Source: Stenomitos frigidus ULC18
GTDB taxonomy: Bacteria > Cyanobacteriota > Cyanobacteriia > Leptolyngbyales > Leptolyngbyaceae
Length of the DNA: 64,000 nt
Assembly (NCBI RefSeq): GCF_003003795.1
Contig: NZ_PVWK01000083.1
Location: 1-64,000, forward strand
Direction of reading: 5' to 3'
Shown here piece by piece: positions 54,671 to 64,000 of this stretch (positions are counted from its first letter, which is position 1; the number at the start of each line of letters is the position of its first letter). Below the pieces are notes generated by a model. The model was not told the DNA's origin and made no database searches. It was given only the letters and a program-made list of their open reading frames with translations. The translations under genes and the position numbers were made by a program.

Positions 54671-55354
54671 TTACTCCAAATACTTCGCGAGATTCTTCGC
54701 GTCATCCCCACAATCAGCGATGCCATTACGATACGTCAGATTGAGTTGAACGGTTCCGGACGCTTTCGCTTCACACAGCACTGTTTTTGTGGTGATTTCA
54801 TCTGCAATCCGCTGGGTGTAAACGACCCCGGCATAGCTTTGAGATTTGCAATGAACAGATCTTAAACAGGGACCACTATGACAGCTCGCTTGCAAGAAGG
54901 GTAGCCAGTCATACAGAGAACCCGTACAAAGGCGGCAGTCTGGACGAGTGGTGCCGTACTGAAAAGCAGCATCGGTTGTCGCCCGAACTGAATAGACAAA
55001 CTGTTCACTTGTGGGTTGAAGACCCAGCCCTAGCTTCTGCAAAGAGTCGCTAAATTTACCGTTCTCTAGATAATACGCTTGTTGCGCTCGATTCATTGAG
55101 CCAACCCTCTGCTTCGCTGTCAGGTGAATAACGGCGGCATCCTTCGTATTGGAACAGTTCCATACTCCTGCCCATACCCATAGCCCCAGTATCAGTAGAA
55201 CAAATCCCAACATACGTGATCGCTTGCTGCTTGTGCGGTTAACGAGCAGCACCAGGGTGGTGATGAGCAGCGCTAGGGCAATGATGAGCAACAATAAGGC
55301 AAGCATTGGCAGACTCCAGGAAGGCAGAGGGTGCTGAAAGTCCACCCAGATCAA
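54671..55354 (-). CDS. Type IV pilin-like protein (GH family), two-TM variant
   Basis: 227 aa. It has two adjacent N-terminal hydrophobic segments (about 17-38 and 48-66), not one pilin-type helix. The pilin-like GH signature follows: VGSMNRAQQAYYLENGKF, DSLQKLGLGL, and EQFVYSVRAT. It is rich in Cys (nine in the C-terminal domain), with likely disulfides on the periplasmic side. A classical class III signal (G/A-F-T-x4-E) is missing, so it may be anchored permanently. It is 9 nt after the small gene at 55364 on the same strand. Confidence 0.72.
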   Translation of the reverse strand: MIWVDFQHPLPSWSLPMLALLLLIIALALLITTLVLLVNRTSSKRSRMLGFVLLILGLWVWAGVWNCSNTKDAAVIHLTAKQRVGSMNRAQQAYYLENGKFSDSLQKLGLGLQPTSEQFVYSVRATTDAAFQYGTTRPDCRLCTGSLYDWLPFLQASCHSGPCLRSVHCKSQSYAGVVYTQRIADEITTKTVLCEAKASGTVQLNLTYRNGIADCGDDAKNLAKYLE

Positions 55355-55363
55355 TCGCGTCGG

Positions 55364-55690
55364 TTAACCTTCTGGCTGCTGGGGCTTGCGAATGGTGAAG
55401 GAGATGGGTCGCTGACCGGAATGATCGCGCAATGAATCGCGTACTGTCTTCTGTAGTGGCGCTTGTGGCACATTGAGCGATCGCGCCACCGGAGGTTCTT
55501 CTTTCAGCGTTTCTGGTTTCTCGTAGTCCAGATGAAACGGTAGATGGGTAAGTTTGTCATAGTTGGATGCGATTGCCAAAAACGCACCACCCAAAATAAA
55601 AATCGGCAGCGGCAACGAGAAGTGCTGCACCCATTGCAGTGCCTCTGTTGCACCAAATAACAAAACAAAGCAGGTAATCCAAACCTTCAT
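55364..55690 (-). CDS. Small two-TM protein of unknown function
   Basis: 108 aa from the ATG at 55690 (MKVWITCFVLLFGATEAL); the upstream frame is Cys-rich and unlikely. Two hydrophobic stretches (about 1-18 and 26-43, LPLPIFILGGAFLAIASNY) are followed by a basic, Pro-rich tail. It is upstream of the pilin-like gene by 9 nt, so one transcript is likely. No known domain. Confidence 0.65.
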   Translation of the reverse strand: MKVWITCFVLLFGATEALQWVQHFSLPLPIFILGGAFLAIASNYDKLTHLPFHLDYEKPETLKEEPPVARSLNVPQAPLQKTVRDSLRDHSGQRPISFTIRKPQQPEG

Positions 55691-55818
55691 CGCCGAACCC
55701 AGGCTATCCAAAGGGTACACATTACATCGCAGCATACCCGAATTTTTTGTTTTTGACCGCTCAGTCACCGTACCGTGGCACCAAACGCACAGACTCGTCC
55801 TTCGCAACGCTACACTAG

Positions 55819-58044
<2,226 letters not shown>

Positions 58045-58233
58045 GGATGAGGGGAGGGAGGGGAGAGTGGGAAGAGCTTGTGGCTCAGGAGGCTGAGTTT
58101 TGAGTTCGGCGTGGCTTTCACCCCCGCATCCCGCATCCCCCGCAGTTCCTGCCACCGACCTCCTACGTTCGTGTTCGTCGGTGCCTTGATTGGGAACACT
58201 AGAGGCACCGATCGGCATTCCTTGCGGTAATTC

Positions 58234-59031
58234 ATGAGCAAGCGCACAGGTAAAAAAGCAGCTCCATCCGAGTCGTCAAGCGCTGAAAGTATTCTCTCGA
58301 TGCTTCCTCCAGAAGCACAGCAATGGGCAGAGAGCTTGCCCTGGAAACAGCGTCGCTTTGTGTTATCACTCTGTCATCTGATGTGTGCCGCTTCGCCTGA
58401 AATGCAAGCTGGCTTTTTGGATGATTACACCGCTGATGGCTTAATCTCAAAAGTCCTGGAAGATCGAGATACCAAACAAAAAGTTAGCCGTTACCTAGAA
58501 GAATTTAACGTCAACACAGAGCTGGATACGATCGCGCTTAGAAGCTACATTCGACAGTTTTATATTCACTCTGCTCAAGATGTGAGGGGTCAACCTGACC
58601 TTTATCTAGAATCGGCACTAAAGCTAGTGATGAGCAATACAGAGCGCAATAATGTGTTCAACTACATCCTGGGTTTTGAGCTGATCAAAATGATGTTTCG
58701 GATGAGCTGGTTTCAGCATGAGAAGCTTTACCGCTTGCAACGCAACCAGGATGAATTTATCAATACCTACATTCGCCCCATTCAACATACGCATAAAATC
58801 AACCGCATCATCGTGCCAAAAGACGAACGGCTGTTTTTTGCGCGACGCGATTATTTTGTGCAAAAACCCGTCATTGGCGAAAAAAAGTTAGTTGAGCTGG
58901 CGATCGCCACATTTACAACCGAAACCACCACCAATTTTGGTTTCTCCATCATTCGACATTCTCAATCGCTGGTTTTCGACTACGACTACATCTTTGGAGC
59001 CGAGCAAGAAGTGTTGTCTTACACCGAATAA
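58234..59031 (+). CDS. Cyanobacterial conserved protein of unknown function
   Basis: 265 aa with no recognised domain, no TM and no signal peptide. An N-terminal basic Ser-rich stretch (1-25) precedes a helical body, with WKQRRFVLSLCHLMCAASPE, LDTIALRSYIRQFYIHSAQD and NVFNYILGFELIKMMFRMSW. The C-terminal beta-rich part is IATFTTETTTNFGFSIIRHS then FDYDYIFGAEQ. It looks like a soluble two-domain protein. Start at 58234. It is 189 bp after ligA and 148 bp before the DUF4333-like gene, with a long hairpin between. Role unknown. Confidence 0.72.
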   Translation: MSKRTGKKAAPSESSSAESILSMLPPEAQQWAESLPWKQRRFVLSLCHLMCAASPEMQAGFLDDYTADGLISKVLEDRDTKQKVSRYLEEFNVNTELDTIALRSYIRQFYIHSAQDVRGQPDLYLESALKLVMSNTERNNVFNYILGFELIKMMFRMSWFQHEKLYRLQRNQDEFINTYIRPIQHTHKINRIIVPKDERLFFARRDYFVQKPVIGEKKLVELAIATFTTETTTNFGFSIIRHSQSLVFDYDYIFGAEQEVLSYTE

Positions 59032-59114
59032 GACCCAACCGTCAGCCATTGGCTTTTCTCTGTTGGCTGATCTCTATCCTTCAGGCCGTGAAAAGGCTGA
59101 CCGCTAGTAGCTGA

Positions 59115-59162
59115 GCACTGCCTATCGTAGCGCTCTTTAAAAAGCGCTACGATAGGCAGTGC
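59115..59162. repeat. Long perfect hairpin with 20-bp arms
   Basis: Arms 59115-59134 and 59143-59162 are exact reverse complements with an 8-nt AT-rich loop (CTTTAAAA). It falls between the 58234 gene and the 59179 gene, ending 16 bp before the latter's ATG, so it likely forms in the leader. There is no T-run after it. Confidence 0.85.
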
Positions 59163-59178
59163 ACCAGAGAGCGTATTC

Positions 59179-59811
59179 ATGAGTCAGCCTTACAGTTCCG
59201 AAACGGGAGCGCGATCGCACCCCCTTCGCGTTAGTAGCAGTCAGCGGTGGGTGAGTTTGACAGTGGTGCTCTCCACCATCACCCTTTTAGCAAGCTGTAC
59301 CAATCAACCGCAGGCAACTAATGGGAACGTTTCGCCCAGCCCATCGGCGTCCCCAGCGCTAACCCCTAGCCCTGCAGCCACCAGCAAATCGCCAGCAACA
59401 AAAGACCTAGAGAGTCGCTTGAGTAAGGCGTTTACAGATACGACCAAGGTGCCTCTGGACTCCGTTGATTGTCCGGTACAGTTTGATGTCAAGGCGGGGA
59501 ATCGCTTTAACTGTCAGGCCACGTCTGAGGGGCAGAACTTCGCGATCGCGGTGGAATTGACGAATCCAGACGGTCAGTTTCAGTGGAATACCAAAAGCTT
59601 ATTAGTCCTGTCAAAACTCGAGCAGTTTATCCAGACTCGCATTCGTGATAAAGGTGGGCCAGACGTTACAGCCAATTGTGGCGGTAAGATTCGCGTTGCT
59701 CAACCAGGAGACACCTTTGAGTGCAAAGTAACAGGCGCTCAAGCGCAATCGCGATCGGCTCAAGTAAAGGTTAAGGATGAACAGGGCAGCGTCGATATTT
59801 CCTTGCGTTAA
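59179..59811 (+). CDS. Lipoprotein with two DUF4333-like repeats
   Basis: 210 aa. A long N-region and lipobox in STITLLASCTNQ (acylated Cys near residue 40) is followed by a Ser/Pro/Ala/Thr stalk (about 50-80). Two tandem repeats come next, each with a Cys pair: DSVDCPVQFDVKAGNRFNCQ and TANCGGKIRVAQPGDTFECK, followed by AVELTNPDGQF or VKVKDEQGS. This matches the DUF4333 pattern found in actinobacterial and cyanobacterial exported proteins; function unknown. Each Cys pair probably forms a disulfide. Confidence 0.75.
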   Translation: MSQPYSSETGARSHPLRVSSSQRWVSLTVVLSTITLLASCTNQPQATNGNVSPSPSASPALTPSPAATSKSPATKDLESRLSKAFTDTTKVPLDSVDCPVQFDVKAGNRFNCQATSEGQNFAIAVELTNPDGQFQWNTKSLLVLSKLEQFIQTRIRDKGGPDVTANCGGKIRVAQPGDTFECKVTGAQAQSRSAQVKVKDEQGSVDISLR

Positions 59812-59928
59812 GAACGTGAGATTCCTTCACAGTATGGTAAGTAGCGGTTGCGGATCTTGATCCTGTGTTAATCTAGTTTCCAGAGTTTGATTCGGTTGCG
59901 GTGTTTGTTCTTGGTTTCAGCAGGCTTC

Positions 59929-59968
59929 TCTCCGGATTTAAACCTCCATACTTATCACTCTCCGGAGA
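59929..59968 (+). promoter_or_regulatory. rbp leader, possible SD-sequestering pair
   Basis: TCTCCGG at 59929-59935 is the reverse complement of CCGGAGA at 59962-59968, which contains the Shine-Dalgarno GGAG (59964-59967). The start codon follows at 59975. A stem between them would mask the ribosome site. CTCTCCGG also recurs in tandem form near 59958-59965. The regulatory role is inferred. Confidence 0.45.
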
Positions 59969-59974
59969 TACTCC

Positions 59975-60295
59975 ATGTCAATCTATGTAGGCAACCTTTC
60001 CTACGCCGTTACGCAAGAAGACCTTAGCGCCATCTTTGCAGAGTATGGCACTGTAAAGCGTGTCCAACTCCCCACTGATCGCGAAACGGGTCGCCCTCGT
60101 GGCTTTGGTTTTGTCGAGATGGAAACCGACGCTGAAGAGACCGCTGCGATCGAAGCCTTGGACGGTGCAGAATGGATGGGTCGTGATCTCAAAGTGAACA
60201 AGGCTCGTCCACGCGAAGATCGGAAACCATCCGGTGGCGGCACGGGTAGCAGAGGCTATTCCAGCAGCAGAGGCGGCGGCTACTCAGATCACTAA
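59975..60295 (+). CDS. RNA-binding protein with one RRM (cyanobacterial Rbp)
   Basis: A 106-aa single RRM (about 1-82), RNP2 IYVGNLSY and RNP1 RGFGFVEM, followed by a Gly/Ser-rich tail ending SSRGGGYSDH. Typical of the cold-inducible rbp genes of cyanobacteria. It is followed by rpsU, an arrangement seen in other cyanobacteria. The leader has a possible masked ribosome site. Tail-containing Rbps bind RNA non-specifically and accumulate at low temperature. Confidence 0.94.
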   Translation: MSIYVGNLSYAVTQEDLSAIFAEYGTVKRVQLPTDRETGRPRGFGFVEMETDAEETAAIEALDGAEWMGRDLKVNKARPREDRKPSGGGTGSRGYSSSRGGGYSDH

Positions 60296-60320
60296 GTTAC
60301 GTTTAAAAACACTGTACTTG

Positions 60321-60364
60321 CTCCAGCGAGACTCCCTTGTTTGGTGAGTTGTGCTGGAGTCTTT
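60321..60364 (+). terminator. Hairpin between rbp and rpsU
   Basis: CTCCAGC (60321-60327) pairs with GCTGGAG (60353-60359), with an inner ACTC/GAGT stem, followed by TCTTTT. This is a terminator or attenuator shape, between rbp and rpsU. Confidence 0.68.
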
Positions 60365-60390
60365 TATGGAGCTAAGGCTCAGAGGATTGA

Positions 60391-60567
60391 ATGACTCAGG
60401 TAGTTTTAGGTGAGAACGAAGGCATTGAGTCGGCTTTACGTCGATTCAAACGCCAGGTGTCCAAAGCGGGCATCTTTGCAGATATCAAGCGCTTGCGGCA
60501 ATTTGAAACCCCGATCGAAAAGCGTAAGCGTAAAGCGATTGCTAAGCGCAAGCGTCGCTTTAAGTAA
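60391..60567 (+). CDS. rpsU: 30S ribosomal protein S21
   Basis: A 58-aa frame too short for automatic calling. [20 protein letters not shown] matches the S21 N-terminus, then [19 protein letters not shown], and a basic tail [21 protein letters not shown] 5' of ATG supplies a Shine-Dalgarno site. S21 binds 16S rRNA near the platform and assists initiation. It is downstream of rbp, an arrangement known from Anabaena. Confidence 0.95.
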   Translation: MTQVVLGENEGIESALRRFKRQVSKAGIFADIKRLRQFETPIEKRKRKAIAKRKRRFK

Positions 60568-60724
60568 GGGCAATAAAAAATAAGCTCAAGCTTTGTGGGG
60601 CCTGCTTAACAGTATCGTTGCGTCACTAGTAATGGTGCTGCTTAACCTATTGGCGCATTTGGAATTTTTATTCACTGTTCTCAGTAGAAGTGTTGAGAAA
60701 AGTATAAGTATCTGGAAACGATGC

Positions 60725-61552
60725 TTAGCTGAGCCGCTTTTGTTCACTCCGATAGCGAACGAACTCTGCAACAAAGAAAATTAAGCCAGAGGCCAGGATC
60801 AGAACGACGCTAAGAGCATTGATATCTGGTTTGACGCCTGTGCGAATACGGCTGAAGATTTCCATGGGCAATGTGTTGGTGCCACCACCCGCCGTAAAGC
60901 TGGCAATGAGAAAATCATCCATGCTGAGCACAAAGGCTAACAGGCAACCAGAGACGATCGCTGGCATCAACTCTGGTAGAAGTACTTGCATGAATGCTTG
61001 CCCTGGAGTTGCGCCCAAATCGAGCGCGGCTTCTTCTAAATGTGGATTCAGGTTCGTGAGGCGTGTGGACACCACTAACGCGACGTAAGCCAAGCAAAAA
61101 ACGACGTGTGCCGCTACAACAGTCCATAAGCTCAGTTGAATCATGCCCCCACTAAACGGGATCGCCACTGCTGCCAGAAAGACCAGTGTCGAAACGGCGA
61201 TCGCAATATCTGGAATAATCAGCGGTAGGTAAGACACCCCTCGATACAGGCTCTTACCTGGGAAATGGTAGCGTGCCAAGCCTACTGCCATCAGCGTGCC
61301 AATCACTGCTGCAATGCCAACCGCAAAAAAGGCCACGGTCAGGCTATCTCCCAAAGCTGAGAGAATGCGACTGTCGTTGAAGAACTTGTGATACCACTCC
61401 AGCGTAAACCCCTGCCAACCAGCACTGTAAGGTGATTGGTTAAAGCTGTAAACCGTCAGCACCAGAATGGGCAGATACATAAAGCCAAACATCATCAGTG
61501 AGAAGACTGCCTGCCAGGTGAGGGGAGATTTAGGCTTAGGGGTAGCTGTCAT
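60725..61552 (-). CDS. potC: Polyamine ABC transporter permease PotC
   Basis: A 275-aa inner-membrane permease with six TM helices and the EAA loop (HLEEAALDLGATPGQAFMQV) that contacts the ATPase. It is the last gene of the potA-D-B-C operon. The family imports spermidine/putrescine; specificity is not visible. It starts about 88 nt after potB, past a short linker of pyrimidine-rich DNA. Confidence 0.9.
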   Translation of the reverse strand: MTATPKPKSPLTWQAVFSLMMFGFMYLPILVLTVYSFNQSPYSAGWQGFTLEWYHKFFNDSRILSALGDSLTVAFFAVGIAAVIGTLMAVGLARYHFPGKSLYRGVSYLPLIIPDIAIAVSTLVFLAAVAIPFSGGMIQLSLWTVVAAHVVFCLAYVALVVSTRLTNLNPHLEEAALDLGATPGQAFMQVLLPELMPAIVSGCLLAFVLSMDDFLIASFTAGGGTNTLPMEIFSRIRTGVKPDINALSVVLILASGLIFFVAEFVRYRSEQKRLS

Positions 61553-61639
61553 GAAGGAAGAGGGGTAGATGAGTGGGAGAAGACAAGTTTTGTTTTGAGG
61601 CGTTCCAGATTGAAATTGATTCTGACTACTGACTCCACC

Positions 61640-62536
61640 TTAAACATTACTCGCACTGCGATCACCGTACTTCAACAGAAGTGCGATCGCCAGGCTGACT
61701 GCCAGAATCAGTAAGCTGCTCAGAGCTGAACCAAAGCCCCAGTTTTGGGTTGCGCCGAGAAATTGATTGTAAATCAGGCGCGCCGCCGTCATACTGGACG
61801 CACCGCCTAAGAGCTCTGGATCAACAAAGTCGCCCAAACCAGTAATAAACACCAGTAGGGCACCAGCGGTAATGCCTGGTAGGGTTTGTGGCACTGTTAC
61901 TCGCCAAAAGACTTGTGACGGTGCTGCGCCCAGATCAGCCGCCGCTTCGAGCAGTTGTCGATCGAGTTTTTCCAGCGACGCATACAGAATCAGCACCATA
62001 TAGGGCAACAAACTGTAGCTCATGCCAACGAGCACAGCGGGACTGCGATTGAGAATGTCGAACGAGGGCAGTCCCACCCCATTCAGCAGTGAGTTAATGA
62101 CACCTGTTGGCCGCAGAATGGTGATCCAGGCATAGGAGCGCAGGAGTGAGGATGTCCACAGCGGCAAGACAAAGCCAACAAGGAGTAGATTTTGCCAGCG
62201 TTTTGGCACCATGACTGCAATCCAGTACGCGACAGGAAACCCCAGCAGCAAACAAATGATTGTCGTACCCAGCGCAAAAAACAGCGATCGCCCCAGCACC
62301 TGCAGGTAAATTGGCTGAAAAATCAACGCGTAATTGTCTAATCCCGAAGGGTTGACGACCTGTCCGGGTCGGATTCCAGGCACTAGACTGAGTTCCAGAA
62401 TGAGCAGGGTCGGAATCACTAACAGCAAACCCAGCCAGATGCCTGTTGGTCCCAGCAGCAGCAGTGGTTCCGCCCATTTTGGCAGTGCGCGATCGGGAGG
62501 AGCGTTGGATGCAGTAGAGGACGATGCTGGGGACAT
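61640..62536 (-). CDS. potB: Polyamine ABC transporter permease PotB
   Basis: 298 aa from MSPASSSTASNAPP at 62536; an earlier in-frame ATG at 62587 would add residues made from heptamer DNA (KTQNSKLKT). Six TM helices; the EAA loop is in LLEAAADLGAAPSQVFWRV. It partners PotC. The upstream 130 bp between potD and potB is the interspersed repeat and heptamers. The extra residues may be an artefact of repeat insertion. Confidence 0.9.
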   Translation of the reverse strand: MSPASSSTASNAPPDRALPKWAEPLLLLGPTGIWLGLLLVIPTLLILELSLVPGIRPGQVVNPSGLDNYALIFQPIYLQVLGRSLFFALGTTIICLLLGFPVAYWIAVMVPKRWQNLLLVGFVLPLWTSSLLRSYAWITILRPTGVINSLLNGVGLPSFDILNRSPAVLVGMSYSLLPYMVLILYASLEKLDRQLLEAAADLGAAPSQVFWRVTVPQTLPGITAGALLVFITGLGDFVDPELLGGASSMTAARLIYNQFLGATQNWGFGSALSSLLILAVSLAIALLLKYGDRSASNV

Positions 62537-62550
62537 GAGAAGTAAGGGGT

Positions 62551-62619
62551 GAGTTTTGAGTTTTGAGTTTTGAGTTTTGAGTAGCACTTCGTGCCGCTAC
62601 GCTAGAGAGTTTTGAGTTT
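62551..62619. repeat. Interspersed repeat element between potD and potB
   Basis: Four exact GAGTTTT heptamers (62551-62578), a hairpin-forming core GTAGCACTTCGTGCCGCTAC (62581-62600), then GCTAGAGAGTTTTGAGTTT (62601-62619). The same element, reversed, is in ligA at 56670-56725. Confidence 0.85.
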
Positions 62620-62664
62620 GCCTCCTGTCTCCTGACTCTAACGACCAACCACTAAAAACTACTT

Positions 62665-63807
62665 TTAGCTGCTAGTCAACTGAGTCCAATATTTTTCATA
62701 CAGTGCTGCGATCGGCTCCTTCAGAGGCATTAATCCTTCACACTTAGTGAGCAAGCTTTCTGGCGGAAACAGAATCTCGTTATCGCGCAGTGGAGCAGGC
62801 AACTGATCATGAGCCGATTGATTTGGGGGTGCAAAGTTGAGCCGTTCGGTCATCTGAACAGCAACAGACGGTTGCAGAACGTAGTTGATCCAGGCATAGG
62901 CCACATCGGGGTTGGGGGCACTTCTGGGAATCACCATTGTGTCGCTCCAGAGCGAGGTGCCACTGCTAGGAATCGCATACTTCAAAGCGGGATTGGCGCG
63001 CGTAACAGCCATAGCATCTGCTGAGTAGCCCATCGCCAGCAGCAAATCACCAGCAATGAGTTGATCGCGCCATGCATCGGTGGTGAACGACGCGATCGCG
63101 GGTTTCAAAAGTGTGAGTTTGTCGTATGCCTGCTTAATTTCTTGAGGATTGCTGGAATTATAGGAGTAGCCGAGCGATCGCAACGTTGCACCCATCACCT
63201 CTCGCGTATCGTTAATCAGCGTCATCCGGCGCGACAAGGTTTGCTGATGTGTCCATAAATAGCTCCAGTCGGTTGGTGCCGGGTTGAGTTTTGCACTGTT
63301 GTAGATAAGGCCTGTTGTGCCCCAGCTAATCGGCACATGATAACGATTGCCTGGGTCATAAGCTGATGACTGAAACTTAGGCAGAATGTTCTCTAAACCC
63401 TGGATACGGCTCAGGTCAAGCTGTTGCAGCAGCTTGAGTTCGATCATCTTTGCCACTGTATAGTCTGACGGATAGATGATGCTGTAAGCCGCGCCCTTGC
63501 CTGCCTGAAACGCCGCCAGCATGGTTTCATTGGAGTCGAACGTATCGGCGACAACCGTTACACCTGTCTGTGCCTTAAACCCTTCTAACAGGGCATCGTC
63601 GATATAGCTTGACCAGGTATAGATGTGTAACTCGTTCGTTGCTTGAGCCTTTGTCTCCGAAGGACGGACCTCTGCCAGCGTCCAGCCACAGCTCGAAAGA
63701 GTCAGCCCAGACAAAACCCCAGTCGCTCCTTGCAAAAACTCTCGCCGCGTCGGGTTAGCTCTGGCGGGGGATGAGGAGGAAGTAGGAGTAGGGAGAGGGT
63801 GACACAC
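62665..63807 (-). CDS. potD: Polyamine-binding periplasmic protein PotD (Tat, lipoprotein)
   Basis: 380 aa. A twin-arginine signal, TRREFLQG (R21-R22), is followed by lipobox LSSC (Cys40), so it is probably exported folded and lipid-anchored. The mature domain is typical of PotD/PotF: LHIYTWSSYIDDALLEGFKA, TGVTVVADTFDSNETMLA and AYAWINYVLQP. It delivers polyamine to PotBC. Its N-terminal Ser-rich tract is repeat-like. Confidence 0.9.
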   Translation of the reverse strand: MCHPLPTPTSSSSPARANPTRREFLQGATGVLSGLTLSSCGWTLAEVRPSETKAQATNELHIYTWSSYIDDALLEGFKAQTGVTVVADTFDSNETMLAAFQAGKGAAYSIIYPSDYTVAKMIELKLLQQLDLSRIQGLENILPKFQSSAYDPGNRYHVPISWGTTGLIYNSAKLNPAPTDWSYLWTHQQTLSRRMTLINDTREVMGATLRSLGYSYNSSNPQEIKQAYDKLTLLKPAIASFTTDAWRDQLIAGDLLLAMGYSADAMAVTRANPALKYAIPSSGTSLWSDTMVIPRSAPNPDVAYAWINYVLQPSVAVQMTERLNFAPPNQSAHDQLPAPLRDNEILFPPESLLTKCEGLMPLKEPIAALYEKYWTQLTSS

Positions 63808-63832
63808 GATGGGAAGAGGGGAAGCAGAGGGT

Positions 63833-63851
63833 GAGTTTTGAGTTTTGAGTT
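63833..63851. repeat. Heptamer STRR, short
   Basis: Two to three GAGTTTT units between potA and potD (63832-63850), the same family as in mutS. Confidence 0.7.
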
Positions 63852-63879
63852 CAGCCTTTAACCTTTCTAACGACTGCCC

Positions 63880-64000
63880 CTAACTCACTGTTGGAATGGC
63901 GAGACAATCGCTCGGTGCCCACTGAACATAAATGGGTGTATCGGCACTGGGGAGTTCGCCGATCGTGCTCGGCTGCATGACGGTGAGGCGATCGCCTGAA
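63880..64000 (-). CDS. potA: Polyamine ABC transporter ATP-binding protein PotA (C-terminal part)
   Basis: Only the last 39-40 codons fall in the window: GDRLTVMQPSTIGEL, then TPIYVQWAPSDCLAIPTVS and TAG at 63880-63882. It is the TOBE-like beta-rich tail of a CysA/PotA-type ATPase. Its Walker motifs lie to the right of the window, so the call rests on the tail plus gene order. It begins the potA-D-B-C operon; the stop is 72 bp upstream of potD. Confidence 0.75.
   Translation of the reverse strand, partial: SGDRLTVMQPSTIGELPSADTPIYVQWAPSDCLAIPTVS

Overview
The window is chromosomal DNA of a cyanobacterium. The evidence is the very frequent HIP1 octamer GCGATCGC, a CyanoP (PsbP-family) lipoprotein gene, SLH/OprB-type porins, an acyl-lipid desaturase of the DesA type, an rbp-rpsU pair, paired DUF3038/DUF4335 genes and heptanucleotide STRR repeats. 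Genus cannot be fixed from the sequence. Nearly all of it reads as core genome. The only integrative-element trace is a C-terminally truncated tyrosine recombinase beside tRNA-Pro(GGG) at the left edge.

Layout: 1-1.3 kb, truncated integrase, terminator and tRNA-Pro. 1.3-3.5 kb, Rrf2 regulator, cysteine synthase and J-protein in one minus-strand operon. 3.5-10.4 kb, three tandem SLH porins, two followed by clear terminators. 10.4-17.1 kb, minus-strand metabolic and repair genes: amidase, glycosyltransferase, MFS transporter, recO, deoC, MAPEG. 17.2-26.9 kb, a two-TM protein of unknown function, a CHAT-TPR protease-like protein, thioredoxin, a membrane subtilase translationally coupled to a small beta-rich protein, DUF2993 and DUF4912. 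27-32.4 kb, alpha/beta hydrolase, ECF sigma and anti-sigma, Ser/Thr kinase, Maf, CyanoP. 32.8-38.9 kb, DUF3038-DUF4335, fmt, desA, lipoprotein and zinc-ribbon membrane protein. 38.9-46 kb, minus strand: 808-aa membrane-anchored protein, small membrane protein, cdsA, cbiT, Orn/Lys/Arg decarboxylase; then a proline-rich mini-ORF on plus. 46.2-49.4 kb, ychF and a REC-GGDEF-EAL protein. 49.6-60.6 kb, mutS, a GspC/PilP-like protein, a coiled-coil protein, a type IV pilin-like protein, ligA, a conserved unknown, a DUF4333-like protein, rbp and rpsU. 60.7-64 kb, polyamine ABC operon potA(partial)-potD-potB-potC.

The most interesting signal is not a gene cluster but the spread of heptanucleotide repeats and a hairpin-bearing repeat element into coding sequence. 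mutS carries eight perfect tandem GAGTTTT heptamers plus a second heptamer array just before the Walker A motif. Because 7 is not a multiple of 3, gain or loss of one unit would frameshift away the ATPase, which makes this a candidate switchable mutator locus. ligA carries an in-frame copy of a roughly 54-bp element that also sits between potD and potB. The Orn/Lys/Arg decarboxylase carries a third such insert. Two of the three hosts are DNA repair or replication genes.

Other points of interest are leader hairpins in front of desA and rbp (both families are cold-responsive), a patch of near-identical DNA at the 5' ends of two porins, several long perfect palindromes, and a subtilase fused to a multi-pass membrane domain. 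No CRISPR array, complete insertion sequence, toxin-antitoxin pair or recognisable defence island was seen.
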